From Bdellovibrio bacteriovorus (lineage in GTDB: Bacteria > Bdellovibrionota > Bdellovibrionia > Bdellovibrionales > Bdellovibrionaceae): 64,000 bases of DNA. The stretch lies in contig NZ_LUKE01000001.1 in NCBI RefSeq assembly GCF_001592735.1, positions 806,001 through 870,000 on the forward strand. The letters run 5' to 3'. Shown one piece after another: positions 17,078 to 24,811 of the stretch; the first letter of the stretch is position 1; every line of letters begins with the position of its first letter. Below the pieces are notes generated by a model, which saw only the letters and a program-made list of their open reading frames with translations, ran no database searches and was not told where the DNA came from. A program made the translations under genes and the position numbers.

Positions 17078-18229
17078 ATGGGCATGAAGAAATACGTCTT
17101 TTCCGCCACTCTTCTTTTATTTGCTATTCCGGCATTAGCCGCCACCCAAAACCGCACTGAATCTGTTCGAAACGCCAAAGTCTGGCTCGCGCCCGCTTGG
17201 ATTTCGAAAGATTTTAGCTTCTCTGCCGATCTTGATGTCTTAAAAGGCCCACCGCCAGAACCTGAAGACATGAATCTTTTAAAAAGACCGGTCACGTGTG
17301 AAGTCAACGAGCGCTCAATGGAAAAAAAGTTAGGCGGAAGAACGCGCAAATTTAATTGCGAACTGCCGCAAGAAAAAAAGTCTCTTATCAAGGTGAAGTA
17401 TCGCTTTAAAAACGGTGAAATTTCTGGTGAGCTTTTTGGTACACGCCTTTTATGGGCCTTAGGCTTTGCCGCAGATCGCATGTTCTTTATTGATAAGCTG
17501 GATTGTTTTGGGTGCACCGAAGACCCTTTTAAGGATTACCGCATTGATCCTACTTCCAAAACTAATCCCCGATCATTTGAACTTGTGGCGGTCGAAAGAA
17601 AGTTTGAAGGTAAAGAAATTAAGGTCAAAAAGCTTTTCGGCGAATACGAGGGGTGGTCGTTCGGAGAACTCATGAGGTTTTTGCCGGAAACGCCCGGTTC
17701 AAAAGCGAGAGCGCTTGTAGAGCGCGAAGCTTTGCGTTTGCTGGCGATCTTTCTTATGCATGGAGATAACAAAGACGACAATCAAAGTCTGATCTGCTTA
17801 GGTAAGACCAATGATCAAGGCGGATGCAGCGGTGAAACCGTTTTGATGATTCATGACCTTGGCGCGACATTCGGAAAAGGTTACGACCCGCAAGAGGCGA
17901 GCAAAACCAATCTTCAAGATTGGAGCAACTCCCCTATATGGGAAAATCCTAAGCGCTGTATCGCGACGATGGGCCCCAGCCACACCTCTGATCTAGAGAG
18001 AACCGTGATTAAAGAACAAGGCCGCGTGTTTCTTGCTAAGTTATTAAGAGGTTTCGTTCAAGGTGACGCTGGTAAAGAACGAGTCCGCGATCTTTTCCGC
18101 TCGGGTCGGGGAGATTTGCGATCGGCTTCAATTGAAGAATGGACCGAAGTGTTTTTAAGAAAAGTCGATGAAATCGAGTTTCCGATGGGTAAAGCCAACC
18201 GCTCATTTACCTGCCCCACACGTTTTTAA
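17078..18229 (+). CDS. Exported protein with a kinase-like catalytic signature
   Basis: 383 aa, with a signal peptide (FSATLLLFAIPALAA, cut near residue 22). It is not in a family I can name with certainty. Residues about 225-265 read LRLLAIFLMHGDNKDDNQSL and, 20 residues later, VLMIHDLGATFG. The His-x-Asp...Asp-Asn pair followed by a hydrophobic-Asp-Leu-Gly loop resembles the catalytic and metal-binding loops of HipA, FAM20 and PI3/4-kinase-like folds. A Glu/Gly-rich region before it (SGELFGTRLLWALGFAAD) could be part of the N-lobe. Several paired cysteines fit an oxidising compartment. ATG at 17078; an ATG two codons later is equally possible. Export plus kinase-like residues is notable. 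Function is inference. Confidence 0.6.
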   Translation: MGMKKYVFSATLLLFAIPALAATQNRTESVRNAKVWLAPAWISKDFSFSADLDVLKGPPPEPEDMNLLKRPVTCEVNERSMEKKLGGRTRKFNCELPQEKKSLIKVKYRFKNGEISGELFGTRLLWALGFAADRMFFIDKLDCFGCTEDPFKDYRIDPTSKTNPRSFELVAVERKFEGKEIKVKKLFGEYEGWSFGELMRFLPETPGSKARALVEREALRLLAIFLMHGDNKDDNQSLICLGKTNDQGGCSGETVLMIHDLGATFGKGYDPQEASKTNLQDWSNSPIWENPKRCIATMGPSHTSDLERTVIKEQGRVFLAKLLRGFVQGDAGKERVRDLFRSGRGDLRSASIEEWTEVFLRKVDEIEFPMGKANRSFTCPTRF

Positions 18230-18235
18230 CTTTGT

Positions 18236-18257
18236 TTCGGCGCTTTCTGGCGCCGAA
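18236..18257 (+). terminator. Hairpin after the kinase-like gene
   Basis: TTCGGCGC and GCGCCGAA pair as an 8-bp stem with a six-base loop, just after the stop codon. It is GC-rich but has no clear T-tract. Confidence 0.55.
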
Positions 18258-18347
18258 CCCGTCTTAAGTCGAGACACGACGTCGCCATTCCATAATCCTT
18301 CATATATCATAATGAAATAATATAAATGGACCTTCCTGGGGGATTGA

Positions 18348-19133
18348 ATGGTTTCATTTTGGCGAATTTCGCTAGCAAGCACCTTGGCTTTTTCTTTGTT
18401 CATGACAAGCATTCCACTTCACGCCGCGAAGGCGATGTCCACGGCGGACCAGTGGGAAGAAATCAAAGACATTTTAGATCTAGCCGTGCCCGTTCGTAAG
18501 GATGAAACTTTTGCGGAAACATACTACCGCATGGAGACACGCTTAGCTGATTCCCAAAAAAGAGAATTCGCGGAGCTCAATAAAAAATTTGATTACAAGT
18601 TAGGAAAAACCAAAGCGGTTTCCGCCAAAGTGACGGAAGACTCCGTCATTCTTAAAGATGGTCCTGAGGAGATGATCATCAAGGTTCAGAAAAGTAAAGA
18701 GGGCGAACTTTATATTTCCGTGAATGGCAAAACCATGACTGCCGACCAGGCACAATCGCCATTAAAGACCTATGAGTTTCTAAATAAGCTTTCCCCCACT
18801 GCCAAAGATAAAAAATCGGCGTGGCTATGGAATATCTTTGTTCCCGAATCCCAGGCCTTTTCATTTTCTTGGCCGATGATCATTGCGGGCACTTTGGTCG
18901 TCGGTGGTTTGGGTTATCTGGCTTACAAAAAGTTCTTTAAAAAAGAAAAAACCTGCAAAAACAAGGCGGCCGTTTGCTGTAATCAAAATGCCACCCTAGT
19001 TCAGTTGGAAAACGGGTGCTGCACAGAGTCCGGCGGCCTTGAATCGGGCTTTACCACATGTCCTACGCCGCTTTATATCGACGGCGGAACCGGTACAACC
19101 ACCAACACCGGCACCTCCACGGGAACTCAATAG
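18348..19133 (+). CDS. Exported, membrane-anchored protein with a cysteine-rich tail, function unknown
   Basis: 261 aa. A signal peptide (about 1-28, ending PLHAAKA) is followed by a charged region of about 130 residues. A hydrophobic helix lies at about 172-195 (WPMIIAGTLVVGGLGYLAYK), then a short Lys-rich stretch. The tail of about 60 residues has seven cysteines (CKNKAAVCCNQNATL, NGCCTESGG, TTC) and ends in a Gly/Thr-rich run. A GGGGGA ribosome site precedes the ATG. No family was recognised. The layout suggests an inner-membrane-anchored envelope protein with a disulfide-stabilised or metal-binding tail on one side. Confidence 0.7.
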   Translation: MVSFWRISLASTLAFSLFMTSIPLHAAKAMSTADQWEEIKDILDLAVPVRKDETFAETYYRMETRLADSQKREFAELNKKFDYKLGKTKAVSAKVTEDSVILKDGPEEMIIKVQKSKEGELYISVNGKTMTADQAQSPLKTYEFLNKLSPTAKDKKSAWLWNIFVPESQAFSFSWPMIIAGTLVVGGLGYLAYKKFFKKEKTCKNKAAVCCNQNATLVQLENGCCTESGGLESGFTTCPTPLYIDGGTGTTTNTGTSTGTQ

Positions 19134-19165
19134 TCCCTCATTTCAATGAAGTTTCATTTACCTAG

Positions 19166-19196
19166 AAGTGACTGTCCAATACCCTGACAGTCACTT
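19166..19196 (+). terminator. Long perfect hairpin between the cysteine-rich gene and the XRE pair
   Basis: AAGTGACTGTC and GACAGTCACTT form an 11-bp perfect stem with a nine-base loop. CTTGTTT follows, a weak T-tract. It is placed to end transcription of the upstream gene. It could also be an operator, since it lies within 75 bases of an XRE regulator gene. Confidence 0.6.
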
Positions 19197-19197
19197 C

Positions 19198-19212
19198 TTG
19201 TTTACAAAACAA
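19198..19212. promoter_or_regulatory. Palindrome TTGTTT-ACA-AAACAA ahead of the XRE pair
   Basis: A perfect 6-base inverted repeat with a three-base centre, 55 bases before the XRE gene start. It is the size and kind of site bound by XRE dimers, so autoregulation is plausible but unproven. Confidence 0.4.
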
Positions 19213-19267
19213 ATTTTCGATGTAGACAGTCCAACCGCCTTCTAGTTAAAAATAGGGGGAGGCTGAT

Positions 19268-19570
19268 ATGATTCATTCGATCCTGAAGGATCAAAACCCC
19301 TATTTTCGCGCGTATTTTGGTCGCTATCTTAAACAGAAGCGCCAGAGCCTGAATTTGACGGGTAAAGCTATCGCCCTTAAATGCAAAATACCGGAATCAT
19401 CTTATCGCCGGCTTGAGCAAGGGCGCGCGAAAATCAAAATTGAAAGCTTAGAAGTTCTTTTTCCGATTCTTCGCTTAGACCTGGTGGAAATTTTTGAAAT
19501 CAGCCAAATCGCAAAAGTGGCCTGCGCCAACGAAATCGCCAAAGAGCTGAGCGAGAATTATCCGATATGA
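19268..19570 (+). CDS. XRE-family helix-turn-helix regulator
   Basis: 100 aa. A helix-turn-helix fills residues about 18-70: FGRYLKQKRQSLNLTGKAIA, then CKIPESSYRRLEQGRAKIKI, which is the usual XRE pattern with a recognition helix around SSYRRLEQG. There is no extra sensor domain. The ATG follows GGGGGAGG at six bases. It overlaps the next gene by 4 bases (ATGA), so the two are a coupled pair. It probably controls its own operon through one of the palindromes upstream. Confidence 0.85.
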   Translation: MIHSILKDQNPYFRAYFGRYLKQKRQSLNLTGKAIALKCKIPESSYRRLEQGRAKIKIESLEVLFPILRLDLVEIFEISQIAKVACANEIAKELSENYPI

Positions 19571-20466
19571 GATCCTCTAAGCGTGCCTCTGACGAATCCA
19601 CTCGCTTGCGTGAACTGATTCAAGAAATCGGCCTGCCCTTACGTCGTCTGCCGGATATTATCGAAGAAAAACCCGAAGACTGCCTTTCGTGGTGGTCGCA
19701 GTTAAACAACAACATCAAAATCACCGAAAGCCATTTCGAAAGAATTGCTAAGTTTTCGGGTATTGATGAAAGAAATCTTTTTTCTAGCGACTATGATCGT
19801 GAGCTTGCTCGCCGACGCGTCCACGGGGACTATCTTTCCTTGCCAGAACGCTACGCTGAAAATCAAAACAGCTTCTTGCGCACCTCGGCCCATATCATGC
19901 GTTATGTGGTTTTAACTCGTGGTCAATGGTTTGCGGATCAGATTTTGATCAGCATGAATGTCTCTCCACTGATCTATCAAAATACCGACACGCTCATAAA
20001 TTTGACCTATTTCGCTGATCTGCTGGCCGCATTAGAAAAAAATGGATTTTCCCAACAAGAGTTAGATACCTTGGCCAGCGTGATCTTTCTGACCTTACAG
20101 GACACGGCCCTGGGTAAAAAATTTCAGTCCGCGGAATCTTTGAGCGATGTGTATTCGGTTCTGGATGAAAATTTCGGGTATTTTGATTCCAATTTTGAAT
20201 ATAAAGGCAGTTTTGTTAAGAACACGTACACGTTAACAACAATTCTTCCTTTGAATCAGCATCAGAATTTGATCCAAGGTTCTAAGAGCTTTAATTTTCT
20301 TTTTCGCTATCGCCACATTCTTTTGGCCTGGTTTCCATTCTTAGCGGGAATGCCTCCCCGCTTCCCAAGAACGGAAATCAGCAGCAAAGGTGACATTTTA
20401 AAAGTCACCTATGTGTCTGACTTAGATTCAAAACTTAAGCCGCGTCCGAAGTTGCTGGCCCTTTAA
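19567..20466 (+). CDS. Partner protein of the XRE regulator, HTH-like N-terminus and unknown C-domain
   Basis: 299 aa. The first 75 residues (RLRELIQEIGLPLRRLPDII through RIAKFSGIDERNLF) resemble a loose helix-turn-helix. The remaining 220 residues form a globular alpha/beta-looking domain with no family I recognise; there is no signal peptide or membrane helix. Coupling to the XRE gene suggests a two-part regulator in which this protein senses or modulates. Its 3' end overlaps the convergent acyltransferase-like gene by 32 bases. Function unknown. Confidence 0.75.
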   Translation: MRSSKRASDESTRLRELIQEIGLPLRRLPDIIEEKPEDCLSWWSQLNNNIKITESHFERIAKFSGIDERNLFSSDYDRELARRRVHGDYLSLPERYAENQNSFLRTSAHIMRYVVLTRGQWFADQILISMNVSPLIYQNTDTLINLTYFADLLAALEKNGFSQQELDTLASVIFLTLQDTALGKKFQSAESLSDVYSVLDENFGYFDSNFEYKGSFVKNTYTLTTILPLNQHQNLIQGSKSFNFLFRYRHILLAWFPFLAGMPPRFPRTEISSKGDILKVTYVSDLDSKLKPRPKLLAL

Positions 20467-21193
20467 GGTGTCGCGCAAACAATTCGTTCACAAAAGCCGT
20501 CAGGCTTTGTGCCGGACGACCTGACTCTGGAAATATCTCGTAGGTATCGTCCAAAAGTTCTTTGTATGTTTGATAGACCTGGTAAAAATGTTGAAGGTTG
20601 AAGTTTTCTACCATCAACATCATATGCGGCGTCTTGATCACCGGATGCTCAAAGATCAAACCCTTTTCAGAGTCCCCGAGTTTTTCTAACCATCGAGACG
20701 CATTATAGGTCTCGTTCGTGCAACCGACAATATTATCGCAACCACTTCGCAAAACATTCATACACACCATAAAGTAGCCCAGATCTGAAAGATTCAAGCC
20801 TGAGTTCTTTTTGGAATAGTTCACATCCACAAACCAGGCATTGCAATCCACAAGCTCGGTGTGTCTTTTGCGGAAACTGTTAAAGGAATTTTGCAGAGAT
20901 TCTTCCATGCGTGGTATGAGGCCTAGCAGCGGCGTATCTAAGCGGTGCTTTTCTGCGCGCGACAAAAATGTCGTTCGGATCGCAAATATCAGTTTTGGAT
21001 CCAAAAATTCGGTCGTGTCATAGATAAGGTAATGGGTCCCGATCATATCGTGCTTATCGGTGACAACGTAATTAGGCTCGGTTCTCAGGAAGTTTTTTTG
21101 CTTTGCGAAAACCGTATCGGACAATATTTTTTGAGCCACGGGTCTGTCGAGCTGTTCTTTGGGGTAATCCAAAATTACCAATCGGAATTTCAT
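20435..21193 (-). CDS. GNAT/FeeM-like acyltransferase, tentative
   Basis: 252 aa from the ATG at 21193, which has GGAG five bases upstream. A further in-frame ATG at 21214 lacks a ribosome site. The middle has a stretch reminiscent of autoinducer-synthase and FeeM-type N-acyltransferases: DKHDMIGTHYLIYD followed by IFAIRTTFLSRAEKHR. A GNAT-like core then appears with CNAWFVDVNYSKK, a helix-capping loop GLNLSDLGYFMVCMN and the last strand NIVGCTNETYNASRWLEKLG. Such enzymes transfer acyl chains from acyl-ACP to amino-containing acceptors. The match is by pattern only. It converges on the XRE pair with a 32-base overlap. Confidence 0.5.
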   Translation of the reverse strand: MKFRLVILDYPKEQLDRPVAQKILSDTVFAKQKNFLRTEPNYVVTDKHDMIGTHYLIYDTTEFLDPKLIFAIRTTFLSRAEKHRLDTPLLGLIPRMEESLQNSFNSFRKRHTELVDCNAWFVDVNYSKKNSGLNLSDLGYFMVCMNVLRSGCDNIVGCTNETYNASRWLEKLGDSEKGLIFEHPVIKTPHMMLMVENFNLQHFYQVYQTYKELLDDTYEIFPESGRPAQSLTAFVNELFARHLKGPATSDAA

Positions 21194-21323
21194 AGAATCT
21201 CCACATCTGTTCATATTTCGGCAAGATAGGAGACAAAATAAAGGCTAGTTTATTAAATTCACATTGTTTAGTTGATTACGCGATAGCGCCCAGTTCCGTT
21301 TTAAGACGTCCCCAGGGCAACAA

Positions 21324-21351
21324 TTTTCCGTTTTGGCGGGCATTGTAAAAT
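21324..21351 (+). promoter_or_regulatory. Possible promoter of the small XRE gene
   Basis: TTTTCC, 16 bases, then TAAAAT with a TG one base ahead of the -10 (extended -10). It is about 80 bases before the ATG at 21431. The -35 match is weak. Confidence 0.3.
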
Positions 21352-21430
21352 AGAGCCTTCGATACATGGCATATTGTTTACCGTCGAATTTTGCGATATG
21401 ACCAAAGCAAATCTAAGCCGAGGGACATTT

Positions 21431-21703
21431 ATGGCAAAGACAATTAGTTTCGCTCAATATTTAAAAGACAGCCGAATCGCGGCAGGTCTTTCTCAAAGGG
21501 ACGTTTCAGAGAAACTGGGGTACACAACATCTCAATTTGTTTCGAACTGGGAACGAGGCCTTTCAACTCCTCCGAACAAAGCCGTAAAAAAATTGGCAGA
21601 ACTTTACAACCTTTCTATCGAAGAATTTCTAGATCTTCTTTTGCAGGAAACCCTTCAGCAGGTGACCCTGGATTTTAAGAAAAAATTTAAAAAGATGTTG
21701 TAA
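21431..21703 (+). CDS. Small XRE-family helix-turn-helix regulator
   Basis: 90 aa. A canonical XRE domain occupies residues 6-65: FAQYLKDSRIAAGLSQRDVS, then LGYTTSQFVSNWERGLSTPP, then KLAELYNLSIEEFLDLL. It ends in a Lys-rich helix. The ATG at 21431 has GAGGG six bases upstream; earlier in-frame starts (21374, 21398) lack a ribosome site. It is monocistronic with its own strong terminator. The target is unknown. Confidence 0.88.
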   Translation: MAKTISFAQYLKDSRIAAGLSQRDVSEKLGYTTSQFVSNWERGLSTPPNKAVKKLAELYNLSIEEFLDLLLQETLQQVTLDFKKKFKKML

Positions 21704-21708
21704 GAAAG

Positions 21709-21736
21709 AGCCCTCCGTAACGAGGGCTTTTTTTTC
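21709..21736 (+). terminator. Rho-independent terminator of the small XRE gene
   Basis: AGCCCTC and GAGGGCT make a 7-bp stem with a six-base loop, followed at once by a run of eight T. This is a textbook intrinsic terminator six bases after the stop. Confidence 0.92.
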
Positions 21737-21816
21737 TCATATTGGAGCGTCCACTCACCACTCCAAAAAAAATTGCACACATTCGATGTAAGCTCAGATA
21801 TTATAAAAACGGAGGC

Positions 21817-21886
21817 ATGGCTAAAACTTAAGATGCATGGCAAACAAGCATGGATTTTAGGTGGCGGACCGTTGATTGGGCTATGA
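21817..21886 (+). other. Two mini reading frames in the hydrolase leader
   Basis: A GGAGG precedes a four-codon frame (ATG at 21817, MAKT, stop). A second 17-codon frame follows from 21833 (MHGKQAWILGGGPLIGL), and its TGA overlaps the ATG of the hydrolase. The GGGPLIG string resembles a nucleotide-binding loop start, so this could be a decayed gene end or a leader that couples translation to the hydrolase. Coding status is uncertain. Confidence 0.3.
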
Positions 21887-22701
21887 GTCTCTTTTTTATT
21901 CATGGTGGGCCGGGATTTAATTCCCAGCCTGATCGTCTTATTTTATCCGATAAACTGAAAGCTCAGGGAATACCGGCTGTATTCTGGGATGAACCTTCGG
22001 CGTTCCGGCCTGAGGGCACTCCGTTTGTTCCGGCCCAGGCCTACACCCATTGGCGGAATGACCTCCGAGCCGCCCTTGAACAAGCCAAACCCAAACTTAT
22101 TGTCGCTTCTTCATTTGGAGCTCGAGGATTGACCGACCTTCTTCGTCTCCATCCCCAGTTGCAGGTGGAGCAGATCCTTCTTTTAGGGCCCACCATGGAT
22201 CTAGGAGCCGTTTTCAAACGAATGATGGCCTTATCTGAAAAAGACCTTCAGTCCAAGGCACCGGATGTCGCACGAAGATTGCGAGAATGCCGCGAAGGCA
22301 GCCAAAACTTCTGGGACCCTTTGATGCAAGAAGGCCTGGGACTTGTGTGGCAAAACCCGCTACTTTTAACCCATTACTTCGAAAACAAAGAAACCTTAGG
22401 TGTGTGGGCCAGCGTAGGCCGAGATCCCCGCTTTGCCATCGACATGGGATCACAAGTCGCGGTCTTAAACGAAATGGCCCAAATCCATCTGCCTCAACTC
22501 TTCACGCCGTTGAATATCCCAATCACAGTCTTAAGTGGTGCTTCAGATCCTGTCTTTAACAAGCTTGAAGTTGAAAGGGAACTCAAGCCCGTCTTTAACC
22601 ACGTGAACTTTGTGGAGTGGAAAGGCTGTGGCCACTGCCCGCAAATGGAAAAGCCGACGGAGTTCATTGAATTTGTTAAGCGGTTATTAAATCTATCTTA
22701 A
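21883..22701 (+). CDS. Alpha/beta-hydrolase-fold protein
   Basis: About 272 aa from the ATG at 21883, where the fold begins (SLFFIHGGPGF). The oxyanion motif HGGPG is at about 5-9. The nucleophile elbow is probably ASSFGA near 88-93, where the first Gly of GxSxG is Ala. The acid is in GASDPVF and the catalytic His in GCGHCPQMEKP near the C-terminus. The triad therefore looks complete. The substrate cannot be told. An ATG at 21850 gives a longer form without a ribosome site. Its end overlaps the convergent E1-like gene by 9 bases. It has no signal peptide, so it is cytoplasmic. Confidence 0.75.
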   Translation: MSLFFIHGGPGFNSQPDRLILSDKLKAQGIPAVFWDEPSAFRPEGTPFVPAQAYTHWRNDLRAALEQAKPKLIVASSFGARGLTDLLRLHPQLQVEQILLLGPTMDLGAVFKRMMALSEKDLQSKAPDVARRLRECREGSQNFWDPLMQEGLGLVWQNPLLLTHYFENKETLGVWASVGRDPRFAIDMGSQVAVLNEMAQIHLPQLFTPLNIPITVLSGASDPVFNKLEVERELKPVFNHVNFVEWKGCGHCPQMEKPTEFIEFVKRLLNLS

Positions 22702-23586
22702 GCGTCGCAAGTGGGATCGCATTTTGCGACGTAAAGCAAAACTTCGCAGCCAATTCGAAAACCGCTCTTTACGCGTGTAGCGATAAGGAGCTAAATCCAA
22801 ATGCCATCCCGAAATAAGCTCCCCTGTTCCGACAAGTTTCATCAGTGCCGGTACGATGATCGCAGAAAGCGCATCAGACGTGCACCCCATCTGCGGAGCA
22901 AAATCAATCTTTTGCTCAAAAAGATCAACAAGCAAACTGACGCAATCATTGGGTATGATGTGCAATGGATAGATCGCACACAACGCCGCGATCGGATGTT
23001 TAGCCGTCAGCGCCGCATCGGCTTTTCCTTTTAAAGGTGCAATCTCTCCGCGGCGATAATCATAACTGCAACCCCATTGCAAATAACCTAGATCCAAACC
23101 ACTTAGAACGGGCTTTTTAAATTTATGACACTTTTGGTGTAATAAAACTTTGGCCTTAATACCCGATGGAGTTGTTACGTCCACCGCATCAAAAATGAAA
23201 TCCGCCCATTCCACCAAACGATCCACATTTTGCGCATTGATACCATCTTCACTGACTCCGACTTCCGTGTAGGGGTTGATACTTTTAATTTCTTTGGCAT
23301 GAAAAGCCGCCTTGTTTTCGCCCAAATTTTCTAAGCGTGCATGCTGACGATTCAAGTTATTCAATTCATAACTGCCATTATCCGCCAGGGCAAAATGCTG
23401 AACCCCCGCTCGCGCCAAAGCCTCGATACATGCTCCGCCTGTACTGCCACAACCCGCGATCAGCACGCGCACTTGAGACAATTTTTTTTGTAAATCAGAA
23501 GAGACAAAATGAAAATTACGGCAGGTCAATTCGGCATAAAAAGAAACGGGATCCGTAGGTTTCAAGGGCTGGACGGCTTGACTCAT
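22693..23586 (-). CDS. ThiF/MoeB/E1-like adenylyltransferase family protein, orphan
   Basis: 297 aa from the ATG at 23586, which has GGAG seven bases upstream. The ATP-binding Rossmann motif is VRVLIAGCGSTGGACIEALA at about 39-58. The E1 family acidic and Arg residues follow in LADNGSYELNNLNRQ (about 67-82). No CxxC zinc pair is visible, and the active-site cysteine cannot be placed surely (C in QMGCTSD is a candidate). The C-terminus is basic (RKERFSNWLRSFALRRKMR). E1-like proteins adenylate ubiquitin-like or other C-termini, or tRNA (TcdA). No ubiquitin-like, JAB or E2 gene is adjacent, so the partner is unknown. Confidence 0.78.
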   Translation of the reverse strand: MSQAVQPLKPTDPVSFYAELTCRNFHFVSSDLQKKLSQVRVLIAGCGSTGGACIEALARAGVQHFALADNGSYELNNLNRQHARLENLGENKAAFHAKEIKSINPYTEVGVSEDGINAQNVDRLVEWADFIFDAVDVTTPSGIKAKVLLHQKCHKFKKPVLSGLDLGYLQWGCSYDYRRGEIAPLKGKADAALTAKHPIAALCAIYPLHIIPNDCVSLLVDLFEQKIDFAPQMGCTSDALSAIIVPALMKLVGTGELISGWHLDLAPYRYTRKERFSNWLRSFALRRKMRSHLRRLR

Positions 23587-23629
23587 AAACATTCTCCAAT
23601 TTGTTTTAAGATAGATATCCGAGGGAAGA

Positions 23630-23758
23630 CTGACAAGGCCGGATCTCTATTACAAAGAACTCTCCAGACCTAAGGCCGCAGCACCTGAACAAATCACGGC
23701 ACGTGTTAGAAAAATTCTTCTTAAGATCGCCTACGACGGCGATGACCGTGGAATCTAA
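23630..23758 (+). pseudogene. Possible gene remnant or short frame without a normal start
   Basis: An open frame between stops encodes about 42 residues (DLYYKELSRPKAAAPEQITA and RKILLKIAYDGDDRGI), with no ATG, GTG or TTG at its beginning; only a CTG follows GAGGGA. The composition looks coding. It may be the tail of a deleted gene, or a small gene with a rare start. No family was recognised. Confidence 0.3.
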
Positions 23759-23833
23759 ATTGCTCATTTTATCTTCTGGAGCGCTAAAAAAATGAACGTC
23801 TCATAATGAGACATTCACACTGCGAGGAATCCC

Positions 23834-24793
23834 ATGAAATTTGCCAAAATATTTCTAACTACGGCCCTTCTGGCAGTTTCCTTTGCGGCGAAGGCTGAAA
23901 TCGTGGCGGCCACCCCGGCCTGGTTTTTTCAAGATGTCAAAAGAGGAGCCTCGTGGTTACCCCAGTTAATTAAAGACGTGGGTTTAAATGAAGCCGTTCA
24001 GCAACGCTTTTACCAATTGCCGTCCGATGTGCAGTTGGCTTTAGATAAAGCGCGCATTCCCGCATGGATGATTGCTTTAATTCCCATCGATCCCGCAAAG
24101 CAAACCGAAATCCACAACCAGCTTCGCCACATGTTGAATTTGGCGGGAACGCCAGCAAGCAGCGCCATCGGACAGCGTGCAGAGCAGCTTTTGATATTTG
24201 CTGGCGCGGCCCAATTGCCTACACCCGGAGAAGAAAAAACCGGACGCAGCTTGGGACCTGAAGGCTGCACCGCCGCGATGTCAAAATATATCATCGCGCA
24301 ATTAAGCGTAGAATTCCGGGAACAACTTGCAAACATGCCTTGGCGCTTGGGTGAGCTGCAGTCTTCGGTGGAAATGAAAAGCATCGCCATCAAGGCTTAT
24401 AATTCCGGTGCTGCCTGGTTGACCGTTCAAGAAGTTCCTTTCGCGAATTTACAGAACTATCATGTGCCCCCCGGGAGTATCATGATTGCGCAAAAACCAG
24501 GTGGAACCCATGTTTTTGGCTGGAGCCGAGTCCCCCGTATTTGGGGATGGAACCCGACGGATAAAATCGCCATCGGCAACACGGGTCTGCCGCAATTTGG
24601 AGATCGCATGATCTTAGCCCAAGAAATCTTGGCCGACGATCCCACGGCCGCAATTAATTACGTCCACAATCCTCACGGCCCCATCAATGGACGCCAAGTT
24701 GTTTACCAGGGAAACAAACCCGTGCTTTCCGATCCGCGAACCAATGTTTACGCGGCTCAAGGCAGTAGCTTTATCATTATAAGTTTTCGTTAA
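23834..24793 (+). CDS. Exported protein of unknown function
   Basis: 319 aa with a clear signal peptide (FLTTALLAVSFAAKAEIVAA, cut near residue 21). The first half is helical. The second half (about 195-319) has Gly/Pro-rich beta segments, including PPGSIMIAQKPGGTHVFGWS and RVPRIWGWNPTDKIAIGNTG. This is loosely like the layout of CHAP or NlpC-type domains, but a catalytic Cys-His set is not convincing (one Cys only, in GPEGCTAAM). It is probably periplasmic or secreted. The next gene, a lipoprotein protease, starts 18 bases later, so they are likely co-transcribed. Confidence 0.75.
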   Translation: MKFAKIFLTTALLAVSFAAKAEIVAATPAWFFQDVKRGASWLPQLIKDVGLNEAVQQRFYQLPSDVQLALDKARIPAWMIALIPIDPAKQTEIHNQLRHMLNLAGTPASSAIGQRAEQLLIFAGAAQLPTPGEEKTGRSLGPEGCTAAMSKYIIAQLSVEFREQLANMPWRLGELQSSVEMKSIAIKAYNSGAAWLTVQEVPFANLQNYHVPPGSIMIAQKPGGTHVFGWSRVPRIWGWNPTDKIAIGNTGLPQFGDRMILAQEILADDPTAAINYVHNPHGPINGRQVVYQGNKPVLSDPRTNVYAAQGSSFIIISFR

Positions 24794-24811
24794 TTAAGAA
24801 TGTAGGATGCG

